DNA of 59,184 bases from Acetofilamentum sp. (GCA_020720625.1 DYOH01000012.1:1-59184); one strand, 5' to 3'. Numbered from the stretch's first letter, positions 25,744-35,935 are shown. Made by a program: numbers and translations. The notes: a model not told the origin generated them from the letters alone.

Positions 25744-26742
25744 CTAGTTTTTTCGCCAGTCTATTTCTTCAGCTGGTTTGTTTTGCATAATGATGTCAAT
25801 TTTGTTCATCACTTCGTGGTTTAATTTACTTACTTGATTCATGGCTTTCATGTTTTGGGTAACTTGTTCCACTTTTGATGCACCAGTTATTACTGTGCTT
25901 ACATTTGGATTTTTGAGGCACCAAGCCAGACCTAATTCGGGTAAACTCATATTTAGGTTATCGGCCAAATCGCGCAATTGCAAGACTTGTTTTATTTTTT
26001 GCTCTTTATCATCCTTTTCGAAACGGGCTTTTAGCCAGCTATATTCAGCTAAATCGAGTCTGCTGCCACGCGGAATGCCATCGGTATATTTGCCCGTAAG
26101 CCATCCGCTGGCTAAGGGACTCCAAATGGTGGTACCCATACCATATTCCTTAAATAATTGAAGGTATTCTTTTTCCATGGTGTTGCGATGGAATAAATTG
26201 TATTGAGGTTGCTCCATTAAAGGGGCAATAAGATGTTCGCGCCTTGCTATCAAGTGTGCTTCCATAATCTGTGTCGCACTCCATTCGCTAGTTCCCCAAT
26301 AAAAAGTTTTGCCCTGTTGAATAAGAATATTCATGGCTCTCACAACTTCTTCCATAGGTGTAAACATATCGGGTCTATGACAAAAAAGCAAATCAACATA
26401 TTCTAGTTGAAGACGCTTTAGCGAGGCATTTGTGCCTTCAATAATATGTTTGTGCGATAAACCGGTATCGTTTGGTCCTTTGCCTCCCCAAAATATTTTT
26501 GTAGAAATAACCAAATCTGAACGTTTCCAAGCTGCACGTTTTAAAACCTTACCCATAATTATTTCTGCTTCTCCGTTTGCATAAGCTTCGGCGTTATCAA
26601 AAAAGTTCACGCCACTGTCGTAAGCATTTTTCATTAACTCATAAGCCAGATTTTCGTCTGCCTGAGTATGAAAAGTAACCCAGGCACCGTAAGATAGTGC
26701 CGATACTTTTAGTCCAGATTTTCCTAAAAATCTATATTCCAT
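25744..26742 (-). CDS. Aldo/keto reductase (Kv-beta-like subfamily)
   Basis: The product is about 332 residues from the ATG at 26742 (MEYRFLGKSGLKVSAL). The frame runs on to 26985, but that part is low-complexity and non-homologous. The catalytic tetrad can be seen: Asp and Tyr in NFFDNAEAYANGEAE, Lys in VISTKIFW, and His in LLFCHRPD. WGTSEWSATQI and VSTVITGASKVEQVTQN match voltage-gated K+ channel beta subunit relatives such as bacterial YghZ. It probably reduces aldehydes or ketones with NADPH. Confidence 0.9.
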   Translation of the reverse strand: MEYRFLGKSGLKVSALSYGAWVTFHTQADENLAYELMKNAYDSGVNFFDNAEAYANGEAEIIMGKVLKRAAWKRSDLVISTKIFWGGKGPNDTGLSHKHIIEGTNASLKRLQLEYVDLLFCHRPDMFTPMEEVVRAMNILIQQGKTFYWGTSEWSATQIMEAHLIARREHLIAPLMEQPQYNLFHRNTMEKEYLQLFKEYGMGTTIWSPLASGWLTGKYTDGIPRGSRLDLAEYSWLKARFEKDDKEQKIKQVLQLRDLADNLNMSLPELGLAWCLKNPNVSTVITGASKVEQVTQNMKAMNQVSKLNHEVMNKIDIIMQNKPAEEIDWRKN

Positions 26743-27280
26743 GATAATTTGTTTTATTTGCTGATTATAATACTGCAAGATAGCAAAAAGCTTATGTATT
26801 TCGCAAAGAAAAATTGCCTGATGATATTCTTTTTTTTTCCAGACCAGAGTAATCATCGCTTGCTCAAAGCTACTAAAAAGTATAAAAAAAAGGAGGAATT
26901 CGCTTTTCAAATAATATATTACCAAGCAGTAAAAAGTATCCAAATAGTTTTTAAAATATATTTCCTGCCTGCTTTTCACGACCATTAATAATTCCAGCTA
27001 TTTTTTTCTATTGTTTTTAGCATCAAATTTTTATACTGATAAAATTTGATACAATAAACCTATTATCTTTAACATCCGGGGTAATTTGAATCAGAAAAAG
27101 TGATATAAGGTTTAGATTTTTTAAAAGAAAAACAACGATGCAATGAAAAGATAATATGTTGAATTACTGACAATATATAATACAAACTGTGTATTTAAGT
27201 ATATGTATAAATAAAATAAATAACTAAAGAAGCGCATATTCTCATAAAAATGCATAACTTTATCTAAAAATAAGAATTTT
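26743..27280. other. 538-bp AT-rich divergent spacer
   Basis: The spacer separates the aldo/keto reductase gene from the SpoIIE phosphatase gene. Open frames here are low-complexity and not convincing. No RNA, repeat or clear promoter match was found. Confidence 0.5.
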
Positions 27281-28654
27281 ATGCTGTCTGAAGATAAATC
27301 AGGAAAATTACAAATGCATAAAGCTGCGGTCTTGTATCGTTTGATACTGATAAGTTTTGCACTACTACTAGTTTTTAGCTCAATAGTTATGCTTCTGGCC
27401 TTGGATATGTATCTGGTTCCTTTGGGATTCTTGCTCTCTTCGCCAATTCTTTTATTAAGTGTTTGGTTTCTTAAACAAAAAAGAGCGTTATTGTCAGTTC
27501 ATATTATTACGCAAATTTTTCCGGTAATATTTGTTGTATTGTCGGTAGTAAGTAAAATGCATAACGAAGGAACAAGCCTGATTTTTTACATTGCTCCCCG
27601 TTTTGGTATACTCGTAACTATTTTGTTGCCATTTCTTATACTAGGTACCCAAAATCATAAACAATTATTTTATGCCACAGTGCCAGCGATTTTTTGGTTT
27701 TTTATGTTTGATGCAGTTCACTCTATGGCAGGTATAAAACAGAGCATTAGTTTTTCGCAGACAGACTATCCATTTGTAGTTGCAGGCTCCTTAATAATGT
27801 TGATACTTGCTGTACTTATAATTTATCTCTTGCAAAATGTGAACGAAAAGTATGAAGCGCTTATAATAAAACAACGCGACGATTTGCAGCAGGCTCAGCA
27901 AAAGATAAGTGATAGCATAGCTTATGCCAGTCGTATTCAGGCATCTTTGCTTATGGGTGAAAATATTCTGGAAAAGCAATTTGCAGATTATTTCTTAATC
28001 TTTCAACCCAGAGATGTAGTTAGTGGTGACTTTTTCTGGATTCGACAAAAAGATAACAAAACATTTTGTATGGCGGCAGATTGCACAGGTCATGGTGTAC
28101 CAGGCGCTTTTGTTAGTATGCTGGGAATTGCTTATCTTAACGAAATACAGAATATGGAGAATTTGTCTGCCGCAAGTGTACTTGAAATATTACGACAAAA
28201 AATTAAAATAAGTTTTGCTCAGAATAAGGAAGGCCGATATAGGCAGGATGGTATGGATGCCGCTTTTTGTATTATCGACCATCAAAACTGGCAGATAAAT
28301 TATTCGGGTGCTCATAATCCTATTTTTGTGGTGGAAAAACAAAATCAACTCACAGAATATAAGTCAGTACCCAATACAATTGGTTTTAATGCCAAAGAAA
28401 TAGCTTTTAAAGATGTATATATTCCCATGCAATCGGGCGATAAACTTTTTATGTTTTCCGATGGTTATGGTGATCAATTAGGCGGACAAAAGAATAGAAA
28501 AATTACCAAGCACCAATTGTCACAGCTCATACACCAAAACTCCGGAGAATCATTTTTTTCTCTGAAGAATATTTTGATTGATTATTGGCAAAAATGGAAA
28601 GCCGAAAAAAGTCAAACAGACGATATTTTAGTTCTTGGTGTAGAAATAAAATAA
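27281..28654 (+). CDS. Membrane-anchored SpoIIE-type PP2C serine phosphatase
   Basis: The product is 457 residues. Residues 1-190 hold about six membrane helices, a short coiled coil follows (KQRDDLQQAQQKISDSIAYA), and residues 225-457 form the phosphatase. Metal-binding motifs are intact: RDVVSGDFFW, DCTGHGVPGAF, DGMDAAFC, FSDGYGDQLGG and TDDILVLGV. It probably removes phosphate from a Ser-phosphorylated regulator, such as an anti-anti-sigma factor, in response to a membrane signal. A STAS-like small protein is encoded 1.5 kb away, which is suggestive but not proof of a pathway. Confidence 0.88.
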   Translation: MLSEDKSGKLQMHKAAVLYRLILISFALLLVFSSIVMLLALDMYLVPLGFLLSSPILLLSVWFLKQKRALLSVHIITQIFPVIFVVLSVVSKMHNEGTSLIFYIAPRFGILVTILLPFLILGTQNHKQLFYATVPAIFWFFMFDAVHSMAGIKQSISFSQTDYPFVVAGSLIMLILAVLIIYLLQNVNEKYEALIIKQRDDLQQAQQKISDSIAYASRIQASLLMGENILEKQFADYFLIFQPRDVVSGDFFWIRQKDNKTFCMAADCTGHGVPGAFVSMLGIAYLNEIQNMENLSAASVLEILRQKIKISFAQNKEGRYRQDGMDAAFCIIDHQNWQINYSGAHNPIFVVEKQNQLTEYKSVPNTIGFNAKEIAFKDVYIPMQSGDKLFMFSDGYGDQLGGQKNRKITKHQLSQLIHQNSGESFFSLKNILIDYWQKWKAEKSQTDDILVLGVEIK

Positions 28655-28704
28655 TGTGAGCGTCTTTTATTCGTATGGCTTTTTCTATACCGCGTAATCA
28701 GCAA

Positions 28705-29961
28705 TCAGGTTTTCTGTTTCTTCTTTTTTGCCGCAGGGAAAAGCACATTATTTAAAATTAATCGATAACCAGCAGAATTAGGATGTAGATTTAAATCAGT
28801 AGGCGGATCGCTTACAAAATGCTGATAATCTTCGGGGTCGTGGCCACCATAGAAAGTCCAGGTACCTTTTCCAAGTTCACCATGAATGTATCTGGCTTCG
28901 CTTGCAGCTTTATTCTCTCCCATAATCAGCACATTGGGTTTTATAGTTTTTTTATTGAAAGATGTGGTTTGGCCCATAAATCCGCTCACCAGACTAGTAT
29001 GGTTCTGACAAAGCATTGTAGGCACCGGATCCCATTTGGCCGAAAATTCAAATAACGAAAAATAATCGTTTTCGGCTTGTAATGTCCTGGTTGAAGTGGC
29101 ATCAATATCAGAAAACTCGTAAACGGCAGGGTCTAAGCTAATTTTAAAATTCGTAAAAGCAAAAGTTTTAGAATAATCGAGTTTTTCATTTGCGCCCGGA
29201 TCAGCAGGGTCTCCATCGAACATGCTTTGGCAAATATCTACTCCTTCGGCAGCCAGAGCTATGTCTATGCTGTCGGTGGCAGAACACATGGCAAACAGAA
29301 ATCCGCCCCTGAATACGAATTCTTTGATGGTTTTTGCCACAAAAAGTTTTAATTGCGACACTTTTGCGAAACCCAATTTCATGGCCACCGATTCGGCCTC
29401 TTTTTGGTTAGCAACATACCAGGGTGCTCCCCTGTAGCTTATCCAGAATTTTCCGTATTGTCCGGTAAAATCTTCATGGTGAAGATGCAACCAGTCGTAT
29501 TCAGCTAATTTTCCGGCAACTATTTCCTCGTCGTAAATAATGTCGTAAGGAATTTCGGCATAAGAGAGCGCCAGAGTTACAGCATCGTCCCAAGGCTGCT
29601 TATTTTTGGGGCTATAAACGGCAATTCGCGGCGCTTTTTCAAGTTTCACGGCATCCATATTAACTTCGGGCCTGGAAATGTCGTTTAAAATGGCACTAGC
29701 CTGCCCATCGGCAATGGTTTTATATTTTACTCCTCTAATCAAACATTCATTTTCAACTTCTTTGGTAAAAGCGGTTAAAAAACTTCCGCCTTCGTAATTG
29801 AGAAGCCACTGCACCGATCCTCCACTTTCAAGAATCCAATAGGAAATTCCGTAAGCTTTTAAGTGATCGGTTTGATCTTCGTTCATAGGAATTAAAATGA
29901 AGGCAGCCCAAATACTCTTTTTGATGATAAGAAAGAAAAATAGGAGAAATATTTTTTTCAT
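28705..29961 (-). CDS. Conserved Bacteroidota secreted protein (often labelled asparagine synthetase B)
   Basis: The product is about 418 residues from the ATG at 29961, with a signal peptide (MKKIFLLFFFLIIKK). It lacks an ATP-pyrophosphatase synthetase domain and the N-terminal Cys of a class II glutaminase, so the asparagine synthetase label that I recall for such proteins is not supported. The segment RIAVYSPKNKQPWDDAV and the later GKGTWTFYGGHDPED resemble the fold of class I amidotransferase-like hydrolases. The pattern FRGGFLFAMCSATDS offers a possible nucleophilic Cys. The function is unknown. Confidence 0.65.
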   Translation of the reverse strand: MKKIFLLFFFLIIKKSIWAAFILIPMNEDQTDHLKAYGISYWILESGGSVQWLLNYEGGSFLTAFTKEVENECLIRGVKYKTIADGQASAILNDISRPEVNMDAVKLEKAPRIAVYSPKNKQPWDDAVTLALSYAEIPYDIIYDEEIVAGKLAEYDWLHLHHEDFTGQYGKFWISYRGAPWYVANQKEAESVAMKLGFAKVSQLKLFVAKTIKEFVFRGGFLFAMCSATDSIDIALAAEGVDICQSMFDGDPADPGANEKLDYSKTFAFTNFKISLDPAVYEFSDIDATSTRTLQAENDYFSLFEFSAKWDPVPTMLCQNHTSLVSGFMGQTTSFNKKTIKPNVLIMGENKAASEARYIHGELGKGTWTFYGGHDPEDYQHFVSDPPTDLNLHPNSAGYRLILNNVLFPAAKKKKQKT

Positions 29962-30095
29962 TTGCATCTGAATTTCGATTTAAATAATTACACGCATGTA
30001 CAAGCTTTTCTAAATATTTGTTTCAATTTAAATACTCAATAGTACAAACGATAAAGTTAATAAAAAATTAAACACTTGAAAAATTAACCTTAATT

Positions 30096-30125
30096 TTGTT
30101 AGGGAGTATTATTTTCTTATCTTTA
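30096..30125 (+). promoter_or_regulatory. Promoter of the STAS-like gene
   Basis: TTG at 30096-30098 and TATCTTTA at 30118-30125, exactly 19 bases apart, match the Bacteroidota consensus except for the last base. Transcription would start near 30132, leaving a short leader. Confidence 0.65.
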
Positions 30126-30151
30126 CGAAATACCGCAAAATGTTGCAAACC

Positions 30152-30526
30152 ATGAAAAAAACACAATTAATAAGCCATAAGGGCTTGCAGATATATTATA
30201 GCGATTTTTCTAATTTGAAAGAATTAGCCGATTTTGATGATGCAATCAATGAAGTTAATAGCTACATTAGGAGTCAGCCGCAAAATTCGATTTACACATT
30301 AACCAATTTTAGCAAAACTTTTTTCAATAGTACAATTACAAAAAAAATATCCGATATGGCAGCCGGAAACAAGCCTTTTGTTAAAACCAATGCTGTTATT
30401 GGACTTGGTGGCCTAACGAAAATTGTGTTTGATGGAATAATACGTGTTACCGGAAGAGATTCTAAAAGCTTTAATACCATAGAAGAAGCTAAGGAGTATC
30501 TTTACGAACGCTCTATAAAAGGCTAA
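30152..30526 (+). CDS. Small STAS/SpoIIAA-like protein
   Basis: The product is 124 residues from the ATG at 30152 (MKKTQLISHKGLQIYYSDFS); an ATG at 30140 is also possible, but would leave only about eight leader bases after the predicted start site. The strand-helix pattern, with TLTNFSKTFFNSTITKK and AVIGLGGLTKIVFDG, recalls STAS/SEC14-type single-domain proteins. A function cannot be assigned. It has its own promoter and is followed by a 13-bp hairpin. Confidence 0.65.
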   Translation: MKKTQLISHKGLQIYYSDFSNLKELADFDDAINEVNSYIRSQPQNSIYTLTNFSKTFFNSTITKKISDMAAGNKPFVKTNAVIGLGGLTKIVFDGIIRVTGRDSKSFNTIEEAKEYLYERSIKG

Positions 30527-30527
30527 A

Positions 30528-30561
30528 ATGAGTATTTCATTCAATTGTATGAAATGCTCAT
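30528..30561 (+). terminator. Hairpin after the STAS-like gene
   Basis: ATGAGTATTTCAT (30528-30540) pairs with ATGAAATGCTCAT (30549-30561) over 13 bp with one G-U pair. No T-run follows, so it may stabilise the 3' end rather than terminate by itself. Confidence 0.45.
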
Positions 30562-30652
30562 ACCCTAATTTGGCGCTTTAAATTTATATCACTGCAAATC
30601 AATAAAAAAAACAAAAAGAATACAGATTAAGTGTGAATTAACAAGCTAATTT

Positions 30653-30683
30653 TTTGCATAATCAATAGAATTTATTAATTTTG
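30653..30683 (+). promoter_or_regulatory. Promoter of rimP-nusA-infB
   Basis: TTTG (30653-30656) and TAATTTTG (30676-30683) with a 19-base spacer are an exact match to the Bacteroidota housekeeping promoter. Transcription should start near 30690, giving a leader of about 50 bases. Confidence 0.8.
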
Positions 30684-30709
30684 CACCATCAAAAAAAGAA
30701 AACAAGCGT

Positions 30710-30736
30710 AAGGGGACAGCAGTCCCCTTCTTTATT
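30710..30736 (+). promoter_or_regulatory. Leader hairpin upstream of rimP
   Basis: AAGGGGAC (30710-30717) and GTCCCCTT (30722-30729) form an 8-bp stem with the loop AGCA, followed by a T-rich CTTTATT. It falls between the promoter and the rimP ATG at 30739, so it could be an attenuator or a protein-binding leader. Leader hairpins before rimP-nusA operons are known in other bacteria. Confidence 0.6.
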
Positions 30737-30738
30737 AA

Positions 30739-31209
30739 ATGTTTATGTTGAACAAAAAAGAACTCGAAATTCAAATTGAAAATTTACTTATCGGAAGCGA
30801 TAAGTTTTTAGTAGACTTAAAGCTAAGTACATCAAATGTAATTCAGGTTTTTTTGGATGGAGATAAAGGGGTTACAATAGACGATTGCGTGGAATTTAGC
30901 CGCTTGCTAGAGGAAAATATCGACAGGGAAAAAGAAGATTTCGAGTTACAGGTTTCATCAGCAGGTATTGATGCACCGCTAAGAAATATACGTCAGTTTA
31001 TAAAAAATATTGGAAGAAGCATTATGCTCAGAACTTCCGATGGGATTGAGTTAAAGGGGATTATTCGCAGCGCCGGGAACAACGAAATTGTGGTGGAAAA
31101 CACATTTACACAAAAAAAACCACAATCAAAGAAAAAAGAAGAAATTACTGAACAAGTAAAATTGGAAATACAAAATATTTTATCAGCAAAAATTATAATT
31201 AGCTTTTAA
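30739..31209 (+). CDS. rimP: Ribosome maturation factor RimP
   Basis: The product is 156 residues (154 from the ATG at 30745). RimP is a two-domain protein that helps assemble the 30S subunit. The N-terminal domain (SDKFLVDLKLS) leads to the signature FLDGDKGVTIDDCVEFSRLL and FELQVSSAGIDAPL. It is first in the rimP-nusA-infB operon, which is conserved in most bacteria, and nusA follows after 12 bases. Confidence 0.93.
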   Translation: MFMLNKKELEIQIENLLIGSDKFLVDLKLSTSNVIQVFLDGDKGVTIDDCVEFSRLLEENIDREKEDFELQVSSAGIDAPLRNIRQFIKNIGRSIMLRTSDGIELKGIIRSAGNNEIVVENTFTQKKPQSKKKEEITEQVKLEIQNILSAKIIISF

Positions 31210-31221
31210 TACCATAATTCG

Positions 31222-32463
31222 ATGGAAAATATAAATCTTATTGACACCTTTTCGGAATTTAAAGATACCAAGAATATTGACAGGCCAACAATGATGGCAA
31301 TACTTGAAGATGTTTTCAGATCAATGCTTGTTAAGAAATATGGCACTGCCGATAATTGCAGTATTATCATAAATATTGATAAAGGTGACTTTGAAATATT
31401 GCGTTATCGTGAGGTGGTCGAAGATGATGAGCTCGAAGATGAAGGGAAACAGATAAAACTAAGCGATGCCCAAAAAATTGACGAAGATTATGAAGTTGGC
31501 GAAGAAGTGGCAGACGAAATAAAACTTGGCGATTTTGGACGAAGAGCTATTTTATCGCTTCGTCAGAATCTTAGCTCAAGAATTGCCGAACTGGAGAAGG
31601 ACAATCTTTACAATAAGTATAAAGATCGTGTTGGCCAGATAATGACGGGCGATGTGTATCAAGTATGGAAACGCGAAATTTTGGTACTTGATGATGAAGG
31701 AAATGAGCTAATTCTTCCAAAAAAGGAGCAAATTCCAAGTGATTATTTTCATAAAGGCGATACCATTAGGGCAATTGTGCTGGAAGTTAGTTTGCGCAAT
31801 AACAATCCTCAGATTATTTTATCGCGCACTTCAAATGTATTTTTGGAAAGATTGTTCGAACTTGAGGTTCCCGAGATTTTTGATGGATTAATCACCATCA
31901 AAAATATTGTACGTATGCCCGGTGAAAGAGCCAAAGTTGCTGTAGAGTCATACGACGATAGAATAGACCCTGTGGGCGCTTGTGTAGGAATGAAAGGACA
32001 TCGTATTAGTGGTATTGTTCGGGAACTTAGAAACGAGAACATTGATGTAATAAATTTTACCAACAATATAGAATTGTATATTCGCAGAGCACTTAGTCCC
32101 GCGAAAATTACGGAGGTAAAGATTTTCGAGTCTGAAAAACGTGCCGATGTGTACCTCGAGCCCATAGAAGTTTCTAAAGCCATCGGAAAAAGTGGATATA
32201 ATATAAAATTGGCCATGCAATTAACGGGATATAATATAGAAGTATTCCGGAATAAATCTGAAGAAGACGAAGAAGACGTTGATTTGTCTGAATTTTCTGA
32301 TGAAATTGAGCCATGGATTATTGAAGAACTCAATAGAATTGGTTGCGATACTGCGAAAAGTGTATTAGCTTTGTCGGCCAAGGAGCTCGAAGAGAGAACA
32401 GATTTAGAAGAAGAAACAATTCAGGAGATAATTCAAATTTTGCAAAACGAATTTGAGCAATAA
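31222..32463 (+). CDS. nusA: Transcription termination/antitermination factor NusA
   Basis: The product is 413 residues. An N-terminal RNA-polymerase-binding domain (to about 135) is followed by an S1 domain (DRVGQIMTGDVYQVWKREIL) and two KH domains (DPVGACVGMKGHRISGIVRE; KAIGKSGYNIKLAMQLTGY). The end has a helix-hairpin-helix-like stretch (LEERTDLEEETIQEI). It lacks the acidic repeats of the 495-residue E. coli protein, which is usual outside proteobacteria. It modulates pausing, termination and antitermination. Confidence 0.95.
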   Translation: MENINLIDTFSEFKDTKNIDRPTMMAILEDVFRSMLVKKYGTADNCSIIINIDKGDFEILRYREVVEDDELEDEGKQIKLSDAQKIDEDYEVGEEVADEIKLGDFGRRAILSLRQNLSSRIAELEKDNLYNKYKDRVGQIMTGDVYQVWKREILVLDDEGNELILPKKEQIPSDYFHKGDTIRAIVLEVSLRNNNPQIILSRTSNVFLERLFELEVPEIFDGLITIKNIVRMPGERAKVAVESYDDRIDPVGACVGMKGHRISGIVRELRNENIDVINFTNNIELYIRRALSPAKITEVKIFESEKRADVYLEPIEVSKAIGKSGYNIKLAMQLTGYNIEVFRNKSEEDEEDVDLSEFSDEIEPWIIEELNRIGCDTAKSVLALSAKELEERTDLEEETIQEIIQILQNEFEQ

Positions 32464-32508
32464 GAAGCTTATACTTAACTTTGCATCGTATTTAGATAAT
32501 TTAGGTTT

Positions 32509-35500
32509 ATGTCAGATAGCGGAAAAAAAAGACTTAGTAAATTAGCCAGTGAACTCAATGTGGGAATTAGTACCATTGTAGAGTTTCTGCAAAAAAAAGG
32601 GCTCAACATCGATACCAATCCAAACAACAAAGTGGAGGTTGAGTATGTTGATTTGCTCTACAAGCAATATAAAGCAGATTTAAACCTCAAGAAAGAAACC
32701 GAAAAGATTTCGGAGCTACGTAAAACCAAAAAGAAAAACGTTTCTCTCAGAGCTAGTGACGAAGATGATGAGGAATTTGAAGAAGATGAAGAGGAATTCG
32801 AAGACGAAAAAGAATCAAACGAAAAAGTTCTTCTAATTAAAGACAGAACGAACAATATTTCTGATGATAAAAAAATCGAAAAGCCCAAGGAAGTTAAAAA
32901 GGAAGAGGTTTTTACTGAAGAAAAAAGCGTAATTGAAGGTCCGAAAATTCTTGGAAAAATTGAACTGGAAGAGCCTAAAAAAGAAGAAAAGATTATTGAA
33001 GATGTTGTTCCGGAAGTGGTTATGGAAATAATCACCGAAGTGCAAAATAATAACGATGCAATTATTGATGTAGAACCTATAAAAGAAGAGAACATAGAAA
33101 CCTTAGAGAAAACTTTCGAAAAGAAAGACAAAAAAGTGGCCGAGAAGAAAGAAGTTGTGCTTCTGAAAAAAGAAGAGGCAGAAAAACAACCGCTTGTGCC
33201 CGAGAAAAAGAAATTAGTGTTGCGAAAGAAGGGCGATGCAGATTATCAAAGTAATCAGCAAAATCAAAAACCGGAGCATAAGAAGCATTTTCTGGACAAA
33301 AAGGACCACAAGAAAGAAGACAAAAGAGATGATAAAAATGCGGGTAATAAAATTCGGGTTGTTGAACCAACCGAAATTTTTCGTACCAAGATTGATCAAC
33401 TCTCCGGACCCACTGTTGTTGGAAAAATTGAACTCTCTGATTTTGAAAACAGGAAAGAGCAAGAGAAGCGCAATAAAAAGAAGAAGCGTAAACGCATTAA
33501 AAAAGACGCTGTTAATATCGAAGGATTTAATGATTCTCCAAAGAAATTAGTGAAATTTCACGAAAAAGAAATGGAGGAAAAACCGGCAAAAGATCATAAG
33601 AAGGATAAAAAGCAGGTGGTTATCAAAGATGCCGGCAGCGATAAAAACCTGAAACAGGTTAAAAAGAAACTTGTTAAACAAGATCCACTTCTTAAACAGG
33701 ATGTAAGCGACGAAGATGTATTTAAAAAAGTTAAAGAAACACTTGCACGCTTGCAATCAAAAGGTAAAACCAAATCATCGAAATTCCGTCGTCAGAAACG
33801 TGATAATATTGAGAAAAAGCATCAGGAAGAGCTTTTAAAGCAGGAGGAAGATCGCAAGATTTTGCGCATAACCGAGTTTATTCCTGTAAGCGAATTGGCG
33901 CATTTAATGGATGTGCAGGTAAACGAGGTAATATCTGCTTGTATGAGTTTGGGAGCTATGGTTAGTATTAATCAGCGTTTAGAAGCCGATTTACTGCAGC
34001 TTGTTGCCGAAGAGTTCGACTTTAAAGTGGAATTTATTAGTGTTGATGCAAAAGATGATGTGCATAACGAAGTAGATAAGGAAGAAGATATGAGACCTCG
34101 TCCGCCGATCGTTACTGTTATGGGGCACGTAGACCACGGTAAAACATCATTCCTCGATTACTTAAGAAAAACCAACGTTATAGCCGGTGAAGCCGGTGGT
34201 ATAACCCAACATATTGGAGCCTACAGAGTTAGTTTACCAAATTCGAAAGAAATTACATTCCTGGATACTCCGGGGCACGAAGCTTTTACGGCCATGCGTG
34301 CACGTGGAACTCAGGTTACCGATATTGCCATAATTGTAATTGCCGCCGACGATAGCATAATGCCGCAAACCAATGAGGCAATTAGTCATGCTCAGGCTGC
34401 CGGCGTTCCAATTATATTTGCTATTACCAAAGTAGATAAACCAAGTGCTAATCCCGACAAAATAAAAGAGCAACTGGCTGCCAAAAATCTGTTGATTGAA
34501 GAATGGGGAGGAAAATACGGTTCTGCCGATATTTCTTCTAAAACTGGTAAGGGTATTGATGAGCTTCTCGAGAGAATATTGCTCGAAGCAGAGATGCTCG
34601 AATTAAAAGCAAATCCTTCAAGAAAAGCCATTGGTACAGTTATTGAATCTGCGCTTGATAAAGGTAGAGGCTATGTTGCAACAGTGCTTGTTTCTACAGG
34701 CAATTTAAAAAATGGCGATGTAATTCTTGCCGGACAATACCATGGAAAGGTAAAAGCCATGTTCAACGAGAGAGGTCAAAAGGTTGCTGAAGCAGGTCCT
34801 TCGCATCCGGTGTTAATTCTAGGATTAAATGGTGCTCCGGGAGCTGGCGATAAATTTAATGCTCTTGAAGACGAAAGAGATGCGCGCGAAATAGCTGCCA
34901 AAAGAGAACAAATCATTCGCGAGTTAGGTCAGAGAAGCAGCAGACATATTACGCTCGATGAAATCGGACGACGAATTGCCGTTGGTAACTTTAAAGAGCT
35001 GAATGTGATAATTAAAGGTGATGTTGATGGTTCTATTGAGGCCTTAGCAGATTCCTTAATCAAACTTTCTACCGAAGAAATTCAGGTTAACGTTATTCAT
35101 AAGGCAGTAGGTCAGATTGCAGAAAGTGATGTAAATCTTGCATCCGCATCCGATGCCGTAATTATTGGTTTCCAAGTGCGACCATCTTCAGCTGCCAGAA
35201 GATTGGCAGAAAAAGAAGGTATCGAAATTAGGCTATATTCAATAATCTACGATGCCATAGAAGAACTCAAGAGTGCTATGGAAGGCATGTTATCGCCGGA
35301 AATCAGGGAAGAAATTATAGGTTCGATGGATGTTCGCGAAACATTTAAAATTACAAAAGTAGGTACTGTGGCCGGATGTTTGGTTACCGAAGGTAAGGTG
35401 CTAAGAGATGCTAAAGTGCGTATTATTCGCGATGGCATTGTGATATATACTGGTAATTTAGGTTCGCTTAAACGATACAAAGACGATGTAAAAGAAGTTA

Positions 35501-35604
35501 GAAGCGGTACCGAATGTGGACTTAATATTGATCGATACAACGATATTAAAGTGGGAGATACCATTGAAGCCTTCCAGGAATTTGAAGTGAAGAAAAAGCT
35601 TTAA
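32509..35604 (+). CDS. infB: Translation initiation factor IF-2
   Basis: The product is 1031 residues, a long IF-2. Residues 1-50 form the N-terminal IF2N fold ([19 protein letters not shown]). About 60-430 is a low-complexity, Lys/Glu-rich linker, then a second IF2N segment (near 450) and the GTPase domain. The latter shows [19 protein letters not shown] (G1), DTPGHEAF (G3) and TKVDKP (G4). Domains II-IV follow and bind fMet-tRNA. IF-2 places initiator tRNA on the 30S subunit. It ends the operon at a strong terminator. Confidence 0.97.
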   Translation: MSDSGKKRLSKLASELNVGISTIVEFLQKKGLNIDTNPNNKVEVEYVDLLYKQYKADLNLKKETEKISELRKTKKKNVSLRASDEDDEEFEEDEEEFEDEKESNEKVLLIKDRTNNISDDKKIEKPKEVKKEEVFTEEKSVIEGPKILGKIELEEPKKEEKIIEDVVPEVVMEIITEVQNNNDAIIDVEPIKEENIETLEKTFEKKDKKVAEKKEVVLLKKEEAEKQPLVPEKKKLVLRKKGDADYQSNQQNQKPEHKKHFLDKKDHKKEDKRDDKNAGNKIRVVEPTEIFRTKIDQLSGPTVVGKIELSDFENRKEQEKRNKKKKRKRIKKDAVNIEGFNDSPKKLVKFHEKEMEEKPAKDHKKDKKQVVIKDAGSDKNLKQVKKKLVKQDPLLKQDVSDEDVFKKVKETLARLQSKGKTKSSKFRRQKRDNIEKKHQEELLKQEEDRKILRITEFIPVSELAHLMDVQVNEVISACMSLGAMVSINQRLEADLLQLVAEEFDFKVEFISVDAKDDVHNEVDKEEDMRPRPPIVTVMGHVDHGKTSFLDYLRKTNVIAGEAGGITQHIGAYRVSLPNSKEITFLDTPGHEAFTAMRARGTQVTDIAIIVIAADDSIMPQTNEAISHAQAAGVPIIFAITKVDKPSANPDKIKEQLAAKNLLIEEWGGKYGSADISSKTGKGIDELLERILLEAEMLELKANPSRKAIGTVIESALDKGRGYVATVLVSTGNLKNGDVILAGQYHGKVKAMFNERGQKVAEAGPSHPVLILGLNGAPGAGDKFNALEDERDAREIAAKREQIIRELGQRSSRHITLDEIGRRIAVGNFKELNVIIKGDVDGSIEALADSLIKLSTEEIQVNVIHKAVGQIAESDVNLASASDAVIIGFQVRPSSAARRLAEKEGIEIRLYSIIYDAIEELKSAMEGMLSPEIREEIIGSMDVRETFKITKVGTVAGCLVTEGKVLRDAKVRIIRDGIVIYTGNLGSLKRYKDDVKEVRSGTECGLNIDRYNDIKVGDTIEAFQEFEVKKKL

Positions 35605-35629
35605 TTACAAGTCATAAATTATTCAATCT

Positions 35630-35670
35630 AAAACTTTATCTGACATTAAGTGGCAGATAAAGTTTTTTTT
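35630..35670 (+). terminator. Terminator of the rimP-nusA-infB operon
   Basis: A perfect 13-bp stem (35630-35642 with 35654-35666) and 11-base loop, followed by a T-run to 35670, lies 25 bases past infB. The remaining spacer to ruvB (35671-35935) is AT-rich, with no gene or clear motif seen. Confidence 0.88.
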
Positions 35671-35935
35671 ATTTAATTTTGATTCAGGCTCTTTTTAAAA
35701 TTTGATTCAGTTTATATAGCAATACCAATTATATTTAAAGTATAGTATAATCTATAGTTTAAATATATAATGGTTAATGTGGGTTAATACTTGATTATAT
35801 TGTGTTACGCTCTTTTTTTGCAACTCCTTATGAGGAAAGTAAAATCGGTATAAAATGCAATTTGAATCATATTTTTTGTAAATCAAGATAAGTGTTCCTA
35901 ATATAGTTGGATAAAGCAGTAAATAAAGCAAGGAG

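Noticed and set aside
26743-26985. Upstream extension of the aldo/keto reductase frame
   Set aside because: The first 81 residues are low-complexity and precede a canonical aldo/keto reductase start (MEYRFLGKSGLKVSAL).
32658-33462. Ser/Phe-rich minus-strand frames opposite infB
   Set aside because: They are the antisense of the Lys/Glu-rich IF-2 linker (GAA/AAA codons read as TTC/TTT) and do not indicate genes.
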